A stretch of 64,000 nt of DNA, from the NCBI RefSeq assembly GCF_001584185.1, contig NZ_CP013234.1, positions 2,170,001 to 2,234,000 of the forward strand, read 5' to 3'. Under the pieces are notes generated by a model. That model was not told where the DNA came from. It was given only the letters and a program-made list of their open reading frames with translations, and did not search any database. The DNA comes from Collimonas pratensis. GTDB taxonomy: Bacteria > Pseudomonadota > Gammaproteobacteria > Burkholderiales > Burkholderiaceae_D. Numbering within the stretch: position 1 is the first letter of the stretch; each line of letters begins with the position of its first letter. The position numbers and the translations under genes were made by a program. This document shows, in pieces, positions 1-8,741 of the stretch.

Positions 1-577
1 CATGGATCACCTTGGCGCGCCGCTCGCGTTCCGCTTCGGCCTGGCGGGCGATGGCGCGTATCATCGATTCGGTCAGGTCGACCTGTTTGATTTCGACGTT
101 GGATACCTTGATGCCCCAGGAATCGGTCTGGGCGTCGAGCGCTTGCTGGATATCCAGGTTCAGCCTTTCCCGTTCCGCCAGCATGTCGTCCAGCTGGTGT
201 TTGCCAAGCACCGAGCGCAGCATGGTCTGCGACAGCTGGCTGGTGGCGTTGAAAAAATTGGCGACTTCGACGATCGCCTTGCGCGGATCGACCACGCGGA
301 AATAGACCACCGCGTTGACCCTGACGGAGACGTTATCGCGCGAGATGACATCCTGCGTCGGCACTTCCAGCACCACGGTGCGCAGATCGACCCTGACCAG
401 CTGCTGGATCGCAGGAATCAGCAGCACCAGCCCCGGCCCCCGCACGCCGGAAAAGCGTCCCAGGGTGAAGACCACGCCGCGTTCATATTCGCGGAAGATG
501 TAAATCGATGCGTTCAGCAGGATGAGCGCGACGAAGATTAGCGCTACTAAACCAAACCAGGCGAAATTCCAGGGCAT
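1..577 (-). CDS. SPFH/Band 7 (stomatin-like, slipin) membrane protein, 5' part only
   Basis: Reading the minus strand from the ATG at 577 gives 192 codons that run off the left edge. One N-terminal membrane segment (about residues 5-26) is followed by the typical slipin start [14 protein letters not shown], then the SPFH domain with [19 protein letters not shown] and, at the edge, the charged helix [13 protein letters not shown] that precedes the coiled coil. Family members are inner-membrane scaffold proteins that form oligomers, often beside an NfeD-type partner, which would lie outside the window. A strong AAGGAGG ribosome site lies 5-6 bases before the ATG, so the start is secure. The exact role of this paralogue cannot be told from the fragment. 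Confidence 0.9.
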   Translation of the reverse strand, partial: MPWNFAWFGLVALIFVALILLNASIYIFREYERGVVFTLGRFSGVRGPGLVLLIPAIQQLVRVDLRTVVLEVPTQDVISRDNVSVRVNAVVYFRVVDPRKAIVEVANFFNATSQLSQTMLRSVLGKHQLDDMLAERERLNLDIQQALDAQTDSWGIKVSNVEIKQVDLTESMIRAIARQAEAERERRAKVIH

Positions 578-809
578 TTTTTGCCTCCTTCCTTATCGAG
601 CATGGCCCGCCGCGGGTCGCCCAAGCTGGCGACAAGCTGGCTTGGGCAGGCATCGGGCAGGACATGCCTTATACAAACAGTATAGGCGACCGCGCCGCAC
701 TTAGACATCTCCGCTGGCGCCCGGGTATGCTAAATTGCTGTTTCTTATTGAGAATTTCATAAAACGCGGCAAAACCAACGCTCGTTTTTCGTTGCGCTGG
801 ACGCACGCA

Positions 810-876
810 GCTAACTGGGGTCAGAGTGAATTTTCTGCGCGTTTTTTGCAGAAATTTCACTCTGACCCCAGTTAGC
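810..876. repeat. 29-bp inverted repeat with GGGGTCAGAGT core (REP-like), copy 1
   Basis: Arms at 810-838 and 848-876 are reverse complements with one mismatch, separated by a 9-base T-rich loop. Each arm carries GGGGTCAGAGTGAA. With the second copy at 948-1014 it forms a pair of strong hairpins in the 537-base gap between the SPFH gene and the next gene, where I see no coding sequence. The shape (paired imperfect palindromes sharing a short core) is that of REP/BIME elements, which are moved by RAYT-type transposases; none is encoded here. Confidence 0.85.
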
Positions 877-947
877 GGGCCACGGAGTGCATGGCTCGTC
901 GTGAGAAAAGCAAAACCATGTAGCGCGCTCTGTCTTTCTCCAAATCC

Positions 948-1014
948 GTCATGTGGGGTCAGAGTCGAGTTTCGCGATAAAGCGCCGCGAAAGTCGACTC
1001 TGACCCCACATGAC
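948..1014. repeat. 29-bp inverted repeat with GGGGTCAGAGT core (REP-like), copy 2
   Basis: Arms at 948-976 and 986-1014 match with a single mismatch around a 9-base loop. It shares the GGGGTCAGAGT core with copy 1, but the outer arm (GTCATGT) and inner arm (TTTCGCG) differ. The two copies are therefore members of one family, not a simple tandem duplication. Confidence 0.85.
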
Positions 1015-1088
1015 TTTTTCTGCGTGGCGCCACGTTTGTCAACGGCGATGGTTTTACCTCCGGCGAAATCTGGCCAGACATTATTGCT

Positions 1089-1116
1089 GACTCTTTACCT
1101 ATGACTCTTTACCTAT
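1089..1116. repeat. Perfect 14-bp tandem duplication at a start codon
   Basis: GACTCTTTACCTAT occurs twice in direct succession (1089-1102, 1103-1116), and the second copy ends inside the ATG of the next gene. Each copy ends in an AT that makes an ATG with the following G (1101 and 1115). Because 14 is not a multiple of three, only the second ATG is in frame. No clear ribosome site precedes either. Confidence 0.75.
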
Positions 1117-1933
1117 GACTCATTCGCAAGTGCATTTGAATCACGTCATCATCCATGTCGATGAGCCCACCAGGTCGGCCATCGCGCAATCGGCCTTCCT
1201 GAAAAATGCATTTGCGGCGTTTGAGGCAAGTACCATCGCGATTGAGGATGGCGGCGGCTGGAGCGGCCTGTATATCGACGGCGAGCAGACTTACATCGAA
1301 ATATTCGGCCCATCGCAGAGCGCCGTCGCTGGCGCTGCTGCGGGCATCTGCCTTGGTGTGGACCACGCGGGTGGTCTGGAGAAAGCCTGCGCGATCCTGT
1401 CGCAATCGGGACGTGTTTACAGTCCCGATTTGGTGAGGCGTCAGCTCGACGGCCAGGAAATTCCTTGGTTCAGGTATGTTGATTTGATTGATTCGGGCGT
1501 CTCTTTTACCTCCAGCATCATGGAATACGACCAGGATTTTTTGTGGCGTAGCCGGCCCGGATTGAACCCCGGACCAGACGGCATCAGCCGCAAGCAATAT
1601 AACGCCGCGCGTTTCCGGCCGGAGCGCTATCTTAAGAACATCAGTGCAGTGACTTTGGCTCTTGCTCCGGCGGATTTTGCGTTGTTCGGCAGCCAGCTGG
1701 CGGCGCTGGGCTATGCGGAAACTTCAACTGGCGAGACCAGGACTTTTTGCGGCCAGGAGGTCACATTCCATCTGCTGCAAAGCACGGCTTCGCTCAAGGG
1801 CGTGGTTGCGCTCAGGCTGAACCTGCTGAAGAAGAAGGAAGGCGAGACCATTTACCGTTTTGGTTCTGGCTCAGTATTGCAGTTCGATACCGAGCTCGGC
1901 GCAACCTGGCGTTTTGGCCCGGCCTCGGAATAG
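1115..1933 (+). CDS. DUF5829-like, glyoxalase-fold protein
   Basis: A 272-residue soluble protein starting LNHVIIHVDEPTRSAI, which resembles DUF5829/VOC (vicinal oxygen chelate) proteins: a short beta-alpha N-terminal module, FLKNAFAAFE, then repeated glyoxalase-like strands and a YIEIFG motif. There is no signal peptide and no membrane segment. No assigned enzymatic function follows from the sequence. The only in-frame start is the ATG at 1115, immediately after a 14-bp tandem duplication, and a stop lies in frame at 1088. The next gene also has a VOC fold, so the two may act on related small molecules, but this is only inference. Confidence 0.7.
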   Translation: MTHSQVHLNHVIIHVDEPTRSAIAQSAFLKNAFAAFEASTIAIEDGGGWSGLYIDGEQTYIEIFGPSQSAVAGAAAGICLGVDHAGGLEKACAILSQSGRVYSPDLVRRQLDGQEIPWFRYVDLIDSGVSFTSSIMEYDQDFLWRSRPGLNPGPDGISRKQYNAARFRPERYLKNISAVTLALAPADFALFGSQLAALGYAETSTGETRTFCGQEVTFHLLQSTASLKGVVALRLNLLKKKEGETIYRFGSGSVLQFDTELGATWRFGPASE

Positions 1934-1995
1934 AGCGGCATTGCCCATGTCCGCTTTGAATCCACACCACGCTAACTGCGAGCAAGAGAAAAATC

Positions 1996-2361
1996 ATGCA
2001 CATCTATAACGCCATCCCCATCATCCGCATATTTTCGGAATCCAAGGCCAAAGAGTTTTATCTGGATTTTCTTGGCTTCACCCTGGAATGGGAGCACCGC
2101 TTCGAGGAAAATTTTCCGCTGTACGCCGAGATCAAGCGCGGCGACCTGACGATACATCTGAGCGAGCATCATGGCGATGCGACGCCGGGTTCGACCATGT
2201 TTGTGCCGGTGCAGGATATCGATGCCCTGCAGCGCGAGCTGCTGGCCAAGAACTATACTTATGCCAAGCCGGGCGTTGAAGATACGCCTTGGGGCCGCGA
2301 CATGGAAGTCGCCGATCCTTTCGGCAACCGGATTCGTTTTAGCGAGCGTTCAAGCGGATAG
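1996..2361 (+). CDS. Glyoxalase/bleomycin-resistance (VOC) family protein
   Basis: A single 121-residue VOC module: MHIYNAIPIIRIFSESKAKEF at the N-terminus, FYLDFLGFTLEWEH, the metal-ligand region LTIHLSEHHGDATPG and the C-terminal VADPFGNRIRFSE strand with its conserved glutamate. Proteins of this size act as dimers, as dioxygenase-like or resistance proteins that bind small aromatic or thiol compounds. It begins 62 bases after the previous VOC-like gene on the same strand, so co-transcription is plausible. The substrate is unknown. Confidence 0.85.
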   Translation: MHIYNAIPIIRIFSESKAKEFYLDFLGFTLEWEHRFEENFPLYAEIKRGDLTIHLSEHHGDATPGSTMFVPVQDIDALQRELLAKNYTYAKPGVEDTPWGRDMEVADPFGNRIRFSERSSG

Positions 2362-2372
2362 AAAGACCGGCG

Positions 2373-2999
2373 TCAGGCCGGCCGCCGGCGGAACCATCCG
2401 GCCAGGGACATGCGATCTCGGGTCGCGGGCAGCACTTCGTGCAGCATGTCGGCAGACAGGAACAGCACCAGCCGGCTGCCCAGCGGCGCGATGTCTTCGC
2501 TGACTTGTCCGGCCGGATGCAGGCGCAGCGCGCCGCCTTGTTCCGGCAGCCAGTCGTGGTTCAGGTAGATCACCACTGAGACGGTGCGGCTGTCGTCATC
2601 GCGGAAGCGGTCCAGGTGCGGATGGTAGGCGGCGCCCGGGGCGTAAAAGGCGAAGTGGCTTTCGTACTCGTCCAGTCCCAGAAACAGGCTGCGGTTTAGC
2701 ATCACGCGCAAGGTTTCCATGATCAGCAGGTAGCGGTCGCAGGCCGGCGATTGCCCGGCCTTGAGCCAGAGAATCCGGTCGCCGCGGATCTCGCCGCGCA
2801 CGGCTTGCGCCGCGCCGCGGCCGACGGCGGCAAGATTCAAGGCGCCGACCAGCGCCAGTGCGCGGCATTCCGCAGCCAGTGCCAGGGTCAGGTCTGCCGG
2901 CAGGAAAATGTTTTGCTGCGACCAGCCATGCTCGGTCAGGCTGGCGGCCATGAGCTGCAGCAGCGTCTCGTCGAGACGCTCGGGGGATTCTGACAACAT
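2373..2999 (-). CDS. 2OG-Fe(II) dioxygenase (prolyl-4-hydroxylase/SM-20 type)
   Basis: 208 residues. The double-stranded beta-helix core is visible: iron ligands His128 and Asp130 (YHPHLDRF), third ligand His187 (DMLHEV) and the 2-oxoglutarate-binding Arg195 (TRDRMSLAGWF). It should hydroxylate a protein or small-molecule substrate using 2-oxoglutarate and oxygen. An upstream TTG (3044) would lengthen it, but the ATG at 2999 is preceded by AGGAAGAG at good spacing and fits the family. It is convergent with the VOC gene, with an 11-base gap. The substrate cannot be assigned. Confidence 0.85.
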   Translation of the reverse strand: MLSESPERLDETLLQLMAASLTEHGWSQQNIFLPADLTLALAAECRALALVGALNLAAVGRGAAQAVRGEIRGDRILWLKAGQSPACDRYLLIMETLRVMLNRSLFLGLDEYESHFAFYAPGAAYHPHLDRFRDDDSRTVSVVIYLNHDWLPEQGGALRLHPAGQVSEDIAPLGSRLVLFLSADMLHEVLPATRDRMSLAGWFRRRPA

Positions 3000-3185
3000 C
3001 GCTGCAACTCTTCCTGGAAACGTGCATTCGCTACGAATCGTCAATATCCCAGAAACGTTGTTTCAACGATGCCGCCGTGCAGGGGATGGGTCCGTGGGCC
3101 CGTAATGCGTGGCTGGCAAATCAGTGTAACACTTGCGCCCGGCAAGCATCAGGCAGAAGGAGGGGCGGGCGGGTGGAAACCTGCT

Positions 3186-3872
3186 TCAGGTCTCACTCCA
3201 TTGCCGCATCAGGTTGTGATAGCAGCCGATCAGGCTGCGTCGCGCGGTTTCGTCGGCATTGGTCTGGTTGAGTGTCTGGATCGCGTTATCCATCTCGAAC
3301 AGCATGCTGCGCTGGCCGTCGTCGCGCACTAGGCTTTGCACCCAGAAAAAGCAGGCAGTGCGCAAGCCACGCGTGATCGGCGTGACCTGGTGCAGGCTGG
3401 TGGCTGGATACAGCACCATGTCGCCGGCCTGCAGCTTGACGGCGTGGCTGCCGTAGGTGTCGTTGATCTGCAGTTCGCCGCCGTCGTAGGATTCCGGGTC
3501 GGACAGGAACAGCGTGGCGGAAATGTCGGTGCGCAGCTTGCGGCCGCTATGCGGATCGATGCGCACGCTGCCGTCGACATGGGCGCCGAAGGTCATCCCT
3601 TCGCTGTAACGGTTGAACATCGGCGGGTAGACGGTATTAGGCAGCGCCGCGCTGATGAAGCGCGGGTGGCGCTCCAATGCCGTCAGGATGATCTGCTGGC
3701 ATTGCTGCGCCACTTCAGAACGTTCATCGATCTGCTGGTTGAACTTGACAGCCGCTCCCTGGTAGCCGGCGGTGACGCGGCCATCCACCCACGCCGTGCC
3801 GGCGTGCTCCAGCAACTGGCGTACGGCTGCCAGCTGCTGGGCGTCAAGTACTTTGGGAATGGCAATCAGCAT
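3186..3872 (-). CDS. piuC: PKHD-type Fe(II)/2OG hydroxylase PiuC
   Basis: 228 residues with the PiuC/YbiX profile: MLIAIPKVLDAQQLAAVRQL at the start, FNRYSEGMTFGAHVDGSVR with iron ligands His98 and Asp100, then LHQVTPITRG with His161 and Arg168, and the C-terminal helical segment ending LMRQWSET. It starts 14 bases after the end of a TonB-dependent siderophore receptor on the same strand. This is the classic receptor-piuC operon (fiu-ybiX in E. coli), found under iron control and linked to catecholate siderophore use. Longer in-frame extensions upstream lie inside the receptor gene and are rejected. Confidence 0.92.
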   Translation of the reverse strand: MLIAIPKVLDAQQLAAVRQLLEHAGTAWVDGRVTAGYQGAAVKFNQQIDERSEVAQQCQQIILTALERHPRFISAALPNTVYPPMFNRYSEGMTFGAHVDGSVRIDPHSGRKLRTDISATLFLSDPESYDGGELQINDTYGSHAVKLQAGDMVLYPATSLHQVTPITRGLRTACFFWVQSLVRDDGQRSMLFEMDNAIQTLNQTNADETARRSLIGCYHNLMRQWSET

Positions 3873-3886
3873 GAACGTTTCTCTAA

Positions 3887-6121
3887 TTACATACGATAGT
3901 CGAACGACAGCATGGCGGTACGGCCGGTGCCTGGCACGGAACGGCCGCCATCTGACTGGATCAACGCATCGTAATACATCTTGTTGGTCAGGTTGAACAG
4001 ATTCAGGCGGATATCGTATTTCGGTTGCGTATACGCCACCGTGGCATCCCAGCGCGTGTAGCCGCCGGCCTGCACCGTATTGGTCGGGTTGGCGAAGCGT
4101 GCCGACATGTAGCTGGCGCCGCCGCCGACTTCCCAGTGCGGCGCAACCTTGTAAGTGGTCCAGCTGGTCAGCGTATTCTTCGGCGTGTTGACCGGGATCT
4201 TGCCCAGCGTGCCGTCGAGGCCGGAAGACTGGATCACCTTGGCGTCCAGGTAGGTGTAGCCGAGCGCGACTTGCCAATCCTTGGTGATGTGGCCAATGGC
4301 GCCGGCGCGCGCGCCGTTGACTCTTACCGTGCCGTCCAGGACATAGACGCCGGTGCTGACCTGGCTGCGCGCATTTTCCTTCTTGATCTGGAAGATGGCG
4401 GCGTTGAGCGACAGCTTGTCGTTCAGCATGTCCCATTTGCCGCCCAGTTCGTAGGAACGGTTCTTTTCCGGATCAAGGTTCTGCTGGCCGGTGGTGCCGG
4501 TCAGCTGTTCCAGCGACGGATTGAACGAAGTGCCGTAGGACAGGTAGTAAGACTGCGCCGCGCTTGGCTGCCAGATGCTGCCCAGGCGCACGCTGGTGAA
4601 GTTGACGGTTTGCTGGGCCGACGGCAGGGCGGTGTTCTTGGCCGCCGCCGGTGCTGTCTGCGAGTTGAGCGAGTTGGTGATGCTGGCGATGTAACGGTCG
4701 AAGCGCAGGCCGCCGACCAGCTTGAACTGATCGGTGAGCGTCGCGGTGTCGTTGAGGTAGGCCGCGACCGTATTGGCGGAGCCGCCGGCGCGGTTGCCGG
4801 CCTGGCTGACGACATTGCTGCCGGCCGTGCTGTAGCTCGGGTTGAGCAAGGGCACGCAGTCGTTGTAGCCGGCTACCGTCGACGGCGCATTCAAGGCCAC
4901 GCCGTTGCAGCTGCCGTTGCGGTAGTAACCCTGGTTGTCATAGCCGTCATGGCCGACCTCAAAACCCGCCAGCAGCTCATGCTTGACGCTGCCGGTGCTA
5001 ACCTTGGCCGACAGTTCAGTCTGGTTGAAAATCGAATAGTCGCGGATATCGCGGTCATGGCTCTGGCCGCGCACATACAGGCTGCTCAAAGGCAGCGAAC
5101 TGACCGCTGAAGTCGGCAGCGGCGTGAAACCGGCGGCGGACACCGTGCCGATGGTGTTTGGCGCGGTTTCTACCGCATTGGTGTGTACATAGTTGAACTG
5201 CGTCTGGTTGCGCAGCACGATGTCAGGAGTAATCTTGTGGCGGATAGTGCTGTTGAGCGACACCACGTCCTGGTTGGTATGGTCGCTGTTGAGGCCGTAG
5301 GCGGTATCGCGGCCGACCGGCGCCGGATGGCCGTTGAGCGGCGGCAGGCCGTAATCGGGCATGTCATGGTTGTGCTGAATCAGGGCCGACAAGGTGATTT
5401 CGGTCGGCGTGCCGATGCCGAATACATACGAGCCTGCCAGGCCGAAATCCTGCACGTCGGTCTGGTCACGCGTGGTGGCTTTGCCGCTTTGCGCCATCGC
5501 CGACAAGCGGAATGCCGAAGTGTCCGACAAAGGATGGTTGTAATCCGCGGTGGTGCGCACCAGGCCGTTGGTGGTAGCCGATGCCGATACTTCGGCCGAG
5601 GCATGCAGGTTGGCTTTCTTGGTCACCTGGTTGATCACGCCGCCGGTGGAGCCGCGGCCGAACAGCATCGAGGACGGGCCCATCAGCACTTCGACTTCAT
5701 CGGTGGCGAAGGTGTCGCGGTAGTACTGGCCGCGGTCACGGAATCCATCCAGATAAATATCTGTGCGGGCCGAAAAGCCGTTCAGGTTGATGTTATTGCC
5801 GATCTGGCCGCCTTCCGCGCCGCCCAGCGTGATGCCGGCGACGTTGCGCAGGGCATCGGCCAGCGAACTCGCACCTTGCGATTGCATCAGCGCCTTGTTC
5901 ACGACCACCACTGATTGCGGTACGTCATGCAGGTCGGCCGGCAGTTTGGTGAGGGAGGTGCCGTTGGCGTTGAAATCGCCGCGGCTGCCTTCGACCACGA
6001 CTTCCTGCAGCACTGCAGGGCTGGCGTCTGTTTTAGGGCTTGCGGCTTGTTGCGCGTAGGAGGACAGGGGAGCGGCGAACACTGCGACCAGGGCAGCGGC
6101 AATCGGGTTGAGGCGGTTCAT
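3887..6121 (-). CDS. TonB-dependent catecholate siderophore receptor (Fiu/PiuA type)
   Basis: 744 residues. A signal peptide (NRLNPIAAALVAVFAAPLSSYAQQ) is followed by a plug domain with VPQSVVVVNKALMQSQGASSL and LNGFSARTDIYLDGFRDRGQ, both typical of siderophore receptors, then a 22-strand barrel ending in aromatic FDYRM. It transports ferric siderophore across the outer membrane with TonB-ExbBD energy. The gene directly precedes piuC in one operon. The ATG at 6121 has no good ribosome site; TTG at 6136 is the alternative. A Fur-like AT-rich stretch lies about 110-145 bases upstream. Confidence 0.93.
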   Translation of the reverse strand: MNRLNPIAAALVAVFAAPLSSYAQQAASPKTDASPAVLQEVVVEGSRGDFNANGTSLTKLPADLHDVPQSVVVVNKALMQSQGASSLADALRNVAGITLGGAEGGQIGNNINLNGFSARTDIYLDGFRDRGQYYRDTFATDEVEVLMGPSSMLFGRGSTGGVINQVTKKANLHASAEVSASATTNGLVRTTADYNHPLSDTSAFRLSAMAQSGKATTRDQTDVQDFGLAGSYVFGIGTPTEITLSALIQHNHDMPDYGLPPLNGHPAPVGRDTAYGLNSDHTNQDVVSLNSTIRHKITPDIVLRNQTQFNYVHTNAVETAPNTIGTVSAAGFTPLPTSAVSSLPLSSLYVRGQSHDRDIRDYSIFNQTELSAKVSTGSVKHELLAGFEVGHDGYDNQGYYRNGSCNGVALNAPSTVAGYNDCVPLLNPSYSTAGSNVVSQAGNRAGGSANTVAAYLNDTATLTDQFKLVGGLRFDRYIASITNSLNSQTAPAAAKNTALPSAQQTVNFTSVRLGSIWQPSAAQSYYLSYGTSFNPSLEQLTGTTGQQNLDPEKNRSYELGGKWDMLNDKLSLNAAIFQIKKENARSQVSTGVYVLDGTVRVNGARAGAIGHITKDWQVALGYTYLDAKVIQSSGLDGTLGKIPVNTPKNTLTSWTTYKVAPHWEVGGGASYMSARFANPTNTVQAGGYTRWDATVAYTQPKYDIRLNLFNLTNKMYYDALIQSDGGRSVPGTGRTAMLSFDYRM

Positions 6122-6227
6122 TTTTATAGTTAGCAAAAGTTAGTCTGGCCGGCTTGCGCGGCGAGCGGAATTTTTGGCTGGCTAGTACGGCGAATGATCC
6201 CGTTTGGCTGGCTGATGGCATTGCTTG

Positions 6228-6265
6228 TAAATGAGAGTGATGATGTAATCGATTCTTATTTAGCT
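6228..6265 (-). promoter_or_regulatory. Possible Fur-binding/promoter region of the siderophore receptor operon
   Basis: The 345-base gap between the receptor start and eutC is AT-rich. It contains AAATGAGAGTGATGATG followed by TAATCGATTCTTATTT, which partly matches the repeated GATAAT-type Fur pattern. The match is imperfect; assignment leans on the downstream gene type. I see no open reading frame or clear terminator in the rest of the gap. Confidence 0.35.
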
Positions 6266-6466
6266 TAATTGGCGGGCCAATTATAGATGAGGAGTTTTGT
6301 TGCGGCTATAGCGAGGAATTGTAAAAACGCGTAAAAAACAACATCTTGTCAGAAAGATTATTGATTTCTTGGCGACTCTCTCAAATGCGCAATTGTTGAT
6401 TTTTGATCAAATATTATTTTGCCAATGAGATTTTTCCGCAACCGCCGGACTGTGATTGATGCCAGC

Positions 6467-7294
6467 TTAGCGTTCCTCCAGCAGAAAATTGCGCGAGGTT
6501 GGCGGCAGCTCGCCGTTGGCGGCTCCGGTTTCATCCTTCAACCTGATGCCGGAAAGCTGCCGCTGGCGTGCTTGCGTCAGCAGGTAGTGCAGCTTGAACG
6601 CCGCTTCTTCATACGACAGGCCGGCGGGCCGCACATTGGAAATGCAATTGCGGCTTTCGTCGGTCAGGCCGATGCGCGGCGCCCAGGTCAGGTACAGCCC
6701 CATGCTGTCGGGCGAACTCAGGCCCGGGCGTTCGCCGATCAGGATCACCACCAGCTTGGCGTTGAATAGCTCGCCGACTTCATCGCCCACCGCAACCCGT
6801 CCCTGGCGCACGATGGCGATCGGCGCCAGCGTCCAATTCTCCGGCGCCAGCTTGCGCATCAAGGCTTCCAGGAAAGGCTGGGCATTCTGTTCGATGGCCA
6901 GCGCCGACAGGCCGTCGGCAATCACGATGGCGAGATCGTAGCTGGCCGCCGGCTGATGGCTTTGCTGCAGTTCCTGCAGGATAGTGCGGGAAGCGGCGTC
7001 CAGCCGCCGCCCGAGGTCCGGGCGCTGCAGGTAGGTGTCGCGGTTTCCCGCCGCACTCGATAGCGTGACGCAATGCGTGCCGCCGGCAAAGGAATCGCCC
7101 AAACGGCCGCTCAGCGCCTTGGCGTCCAGCGCCAGATGTACGGCATCGCGCGCCTGCGCGTGCGCCAGCTGGAATTCCAGCTGGGCCGAGGTCGGCAGGC
7201 TGACGCCGCTGCGGCCCAAGGCAATGCGGGCCGCGGTGAATTTGCGTAACGCCTGCCAGGGATTGTTGACGACGGTGGCATCCGGTTTGCTCAT
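6467..7294 (-). CDS. eutC: Ethanolamine ammonia-lyase small subunit EutC
   Basis: 275 residues. It has the light-chain hallmarks NPWQALRKFTAARIALGRSG, LAIVIADGLSALAIEQNA, ERPGLSSPDSMGLYLTW and the C-terminal DESRNCISNVRPAGLSYEEA. With EutB it forms the adenosylcobalamin-dependent lyase that turns ethanolamine into acetaldehyde and ammonia in the cytoplasm. It begins 10 bases after eutB with its own TGAGGA ribosome site. No microcompartment shell genes are nearby, so this is the short metabolic form of the pathway. Confidence 0.97.
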   Translation of the reverse strand: MSKPDATVVNNPWQALRKFTAARIALGRSGVSLPTSAQLEFQLAHAQARDAVHLALDAKALSGRLGDSFAGGTHCVTLSSAAGNRDTYLQRPDLGRRLDAASRTILQELQQSHQPAASYDLAIVIADGLSALAIEQNAQPFLEALMRKLAPENWTLAPIAIVRQGRVAVGDEVGELFNAKLVVILIGERPGLSSPDSMGLYLTWAPRIGLTDESRNCISNVRPAGLSYEEAAFKLHYLLTQARQRQLSGIRLKDETGAANGELPPTSRNFLLEER

Positions 7295-7304
7295 GCAGGC
7301 GTCC

Positions 7305-8708
7305 TCAGGATAAGCGCAGCAGCGCTTGTTTGAATATCGACGGCAAGGCTGTGCCCAGCTTGACCTGTTCGCCTTCGCTGAAAATCTGCATGTGCTTCAG
7401 CCACGCTTCGAATTCAGGCGCTGGCTTCGATCCCAGCAGGCGCCGCACATACAGAGCATCGTGGAAGGAGGTGGTCTGGTAGTTGAGCATGATGTCGTCC
7501 GAGCCCGGAATCCCCATGACGAAGGTGCAGCCGGCGGTGCCCAGCAGGGTCAGCAGCACGTCCATGTCGTTCTGGTCGGCTTCGGCGTGGTTGGTGTAGC
7601 AGACATCGCAGCCCATCGGCAGACCCAGCAGCTTGGCGCAGAAATGATCCTCCAGCCCGGCGCGGATGATTTGCTTGCCGTCGTAGAGGTATTCGGGGCC
7701 GATGAAGCCGACCACCGAATTCACCAGCAGCGGCTGGAATTTGCGCGCCACGGCATAGGCGCGCGCTTCGCAGGTCTGCTGGTCGATGCCGTGGTGGGCG
7801 TTGGCCGACAGCGCGCTGCCTTGGCCGGTTTCGAAGTACATGACATTGTCGCCGACCGTGCCGCGCTGTAGCGAGAGGGCGGCGTCGCGCGCTTCCGCCA
7901 GCAACGCCAGATCGATGCCGAAGCTGAGGTTGGCGGCCTCGGTGCCGGCAATCGACTGGAACACCAGGTCCACCGGCGCGCCACGGTTGATGGCTTCTAT
8001 GGTGTTGGTGACATGGGTCAGTACGCAGGACTGGGTCGGAATCTGGTAGCGCTCGATGATATCGTTCAGCATGCTGACGATCTTGATCACCTGCGGCACA
8101 TTGTCGGTAGCAGGATTGATGCCGATCACCGCATCGCCGCTGCCATACAACAGGCCGTCGAGGATGCTGGCGGCGATGCCGCTGGCGTCGTCGGTCGGGT
8201 GGTTCGGCTGCAGGCGGGTCGACAGGCTGCCGGCCAGGCCGATGGTATTGCGGAAGCGGGTCACCGCCCGGCATTTTTTTGCGGCCAGGATCAGGTCCTG
8301 CACCCGCATGATCTTGGCCACGGCGGCCGCCATTTCCGGTGTGATGCCGGGCGCCACGGTAGTCAGCACGTGTTCATCGACGGCATCGCTCAGCAGCCAG
8401 TTGCGGAAGTCGCCCACCGTCAGATGCGCGATGGGGGCAAAGGCTAAGGTATCGTGATCGTCGACGATCAGGCGGCTGATTTCATCCTGTTCATAAGGAA
8501 CCAGTAAATTGCTGAGGAAGATGCTGAGCGGCAGCGCAGCCAGGGTCATCTGCGCCGCCACCCGTTCCTCTGCGCTGGCGGCGGCCAGGCCAGCCAGGCA
8601 GTCGCCGGAACGTAGCGGCGTGGCCTTGGCCATCAAGTCTTTCAGGTCGCGGAAGACATAGCTCCTGGCGCCCACCATGTGACTGAACGGATGCTTGCTG
8701 CTGCTCAC
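7305..8708 (-). CDS. eutB: Ethanolamine ammonia-lyase large subunit EutB
   Basis: 467 residues, the usual heavy-chain length. Recognisable blocks include DLMAKATPLRSGDCLAGLAA, TIGLAGSLSTRLQPNHPTDD, GLLYGSGDAVIGINPATDN, SFGIDLALLAEA and CYTNHAEADQNDMDVLLTLL. This TIM-barrel subunit carries the substrate and cobalamin sites. The start is a GTG (8706-8708) preceded by GGAGG; the residues from it match the family N-terminus, so the non-ATG start is likely real. It lies between the ethanolamine permease and eutC in one operon. Confidence 0.97.
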   Translation of the reverse strand: MSSSKHPFSHMVGARSYVFRDLKDLMAKATPLRSGDCLAGLAAASAEERVAAQMTLAALPLSIFLSNLLVPYEQDEISRLIVDDHDTLAFAPIAHLTVGDFRNWLLSDAVDEHVLTTVAPGITPEMAAAVAKIMRVQDLILAAKKCRAVTRFRNTIGLAGSLSTRLQPNHPTDDASGIAASILDGLLYGSGDAVIGINPATDNVPQVIKIVSMLNDIIERYQIPTQSCVLTHVTNTIEAINRGAPVDLVFQSIAGTEAANLSFGIDLALLAEARDAALSLQRGTVGDNVMYFETGQGSALSANAHHGIDQQTCEARAYAVARKFQPLLVNSVVGFIGPEYLYDGKQIIRAGLEDHFCAKLLGLPMGCDVCYTNHAEADQNDMDVLLTLLGTAGCTFVMGIPGSDDIMLNYQTTSFHDALYVRRLLGSKPAPEFEAWLKHMQIFSEGEQVKLGTALPSIFKQALLRLS

Positions 8709-8741
8709 TGATGCGGTCCTCCATGCAGTTGTCGGATTGGC

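Noticed and set aside
2..541. Plus-strand frame at the left edge
   Set aside because: The minus strand encodes a clear SPFH protein with a strong ribosome site.
3873..4436. N-terminal extension of the PiuC frame
   Set aside because: It lies entirely within the receptor gene, has no homology and the family starts at the ATG of 3872.
6228..6265. A certain Fur box
   Set aside because: Only a partial match to the consensus; kept as a low-confidence regulatory feature.
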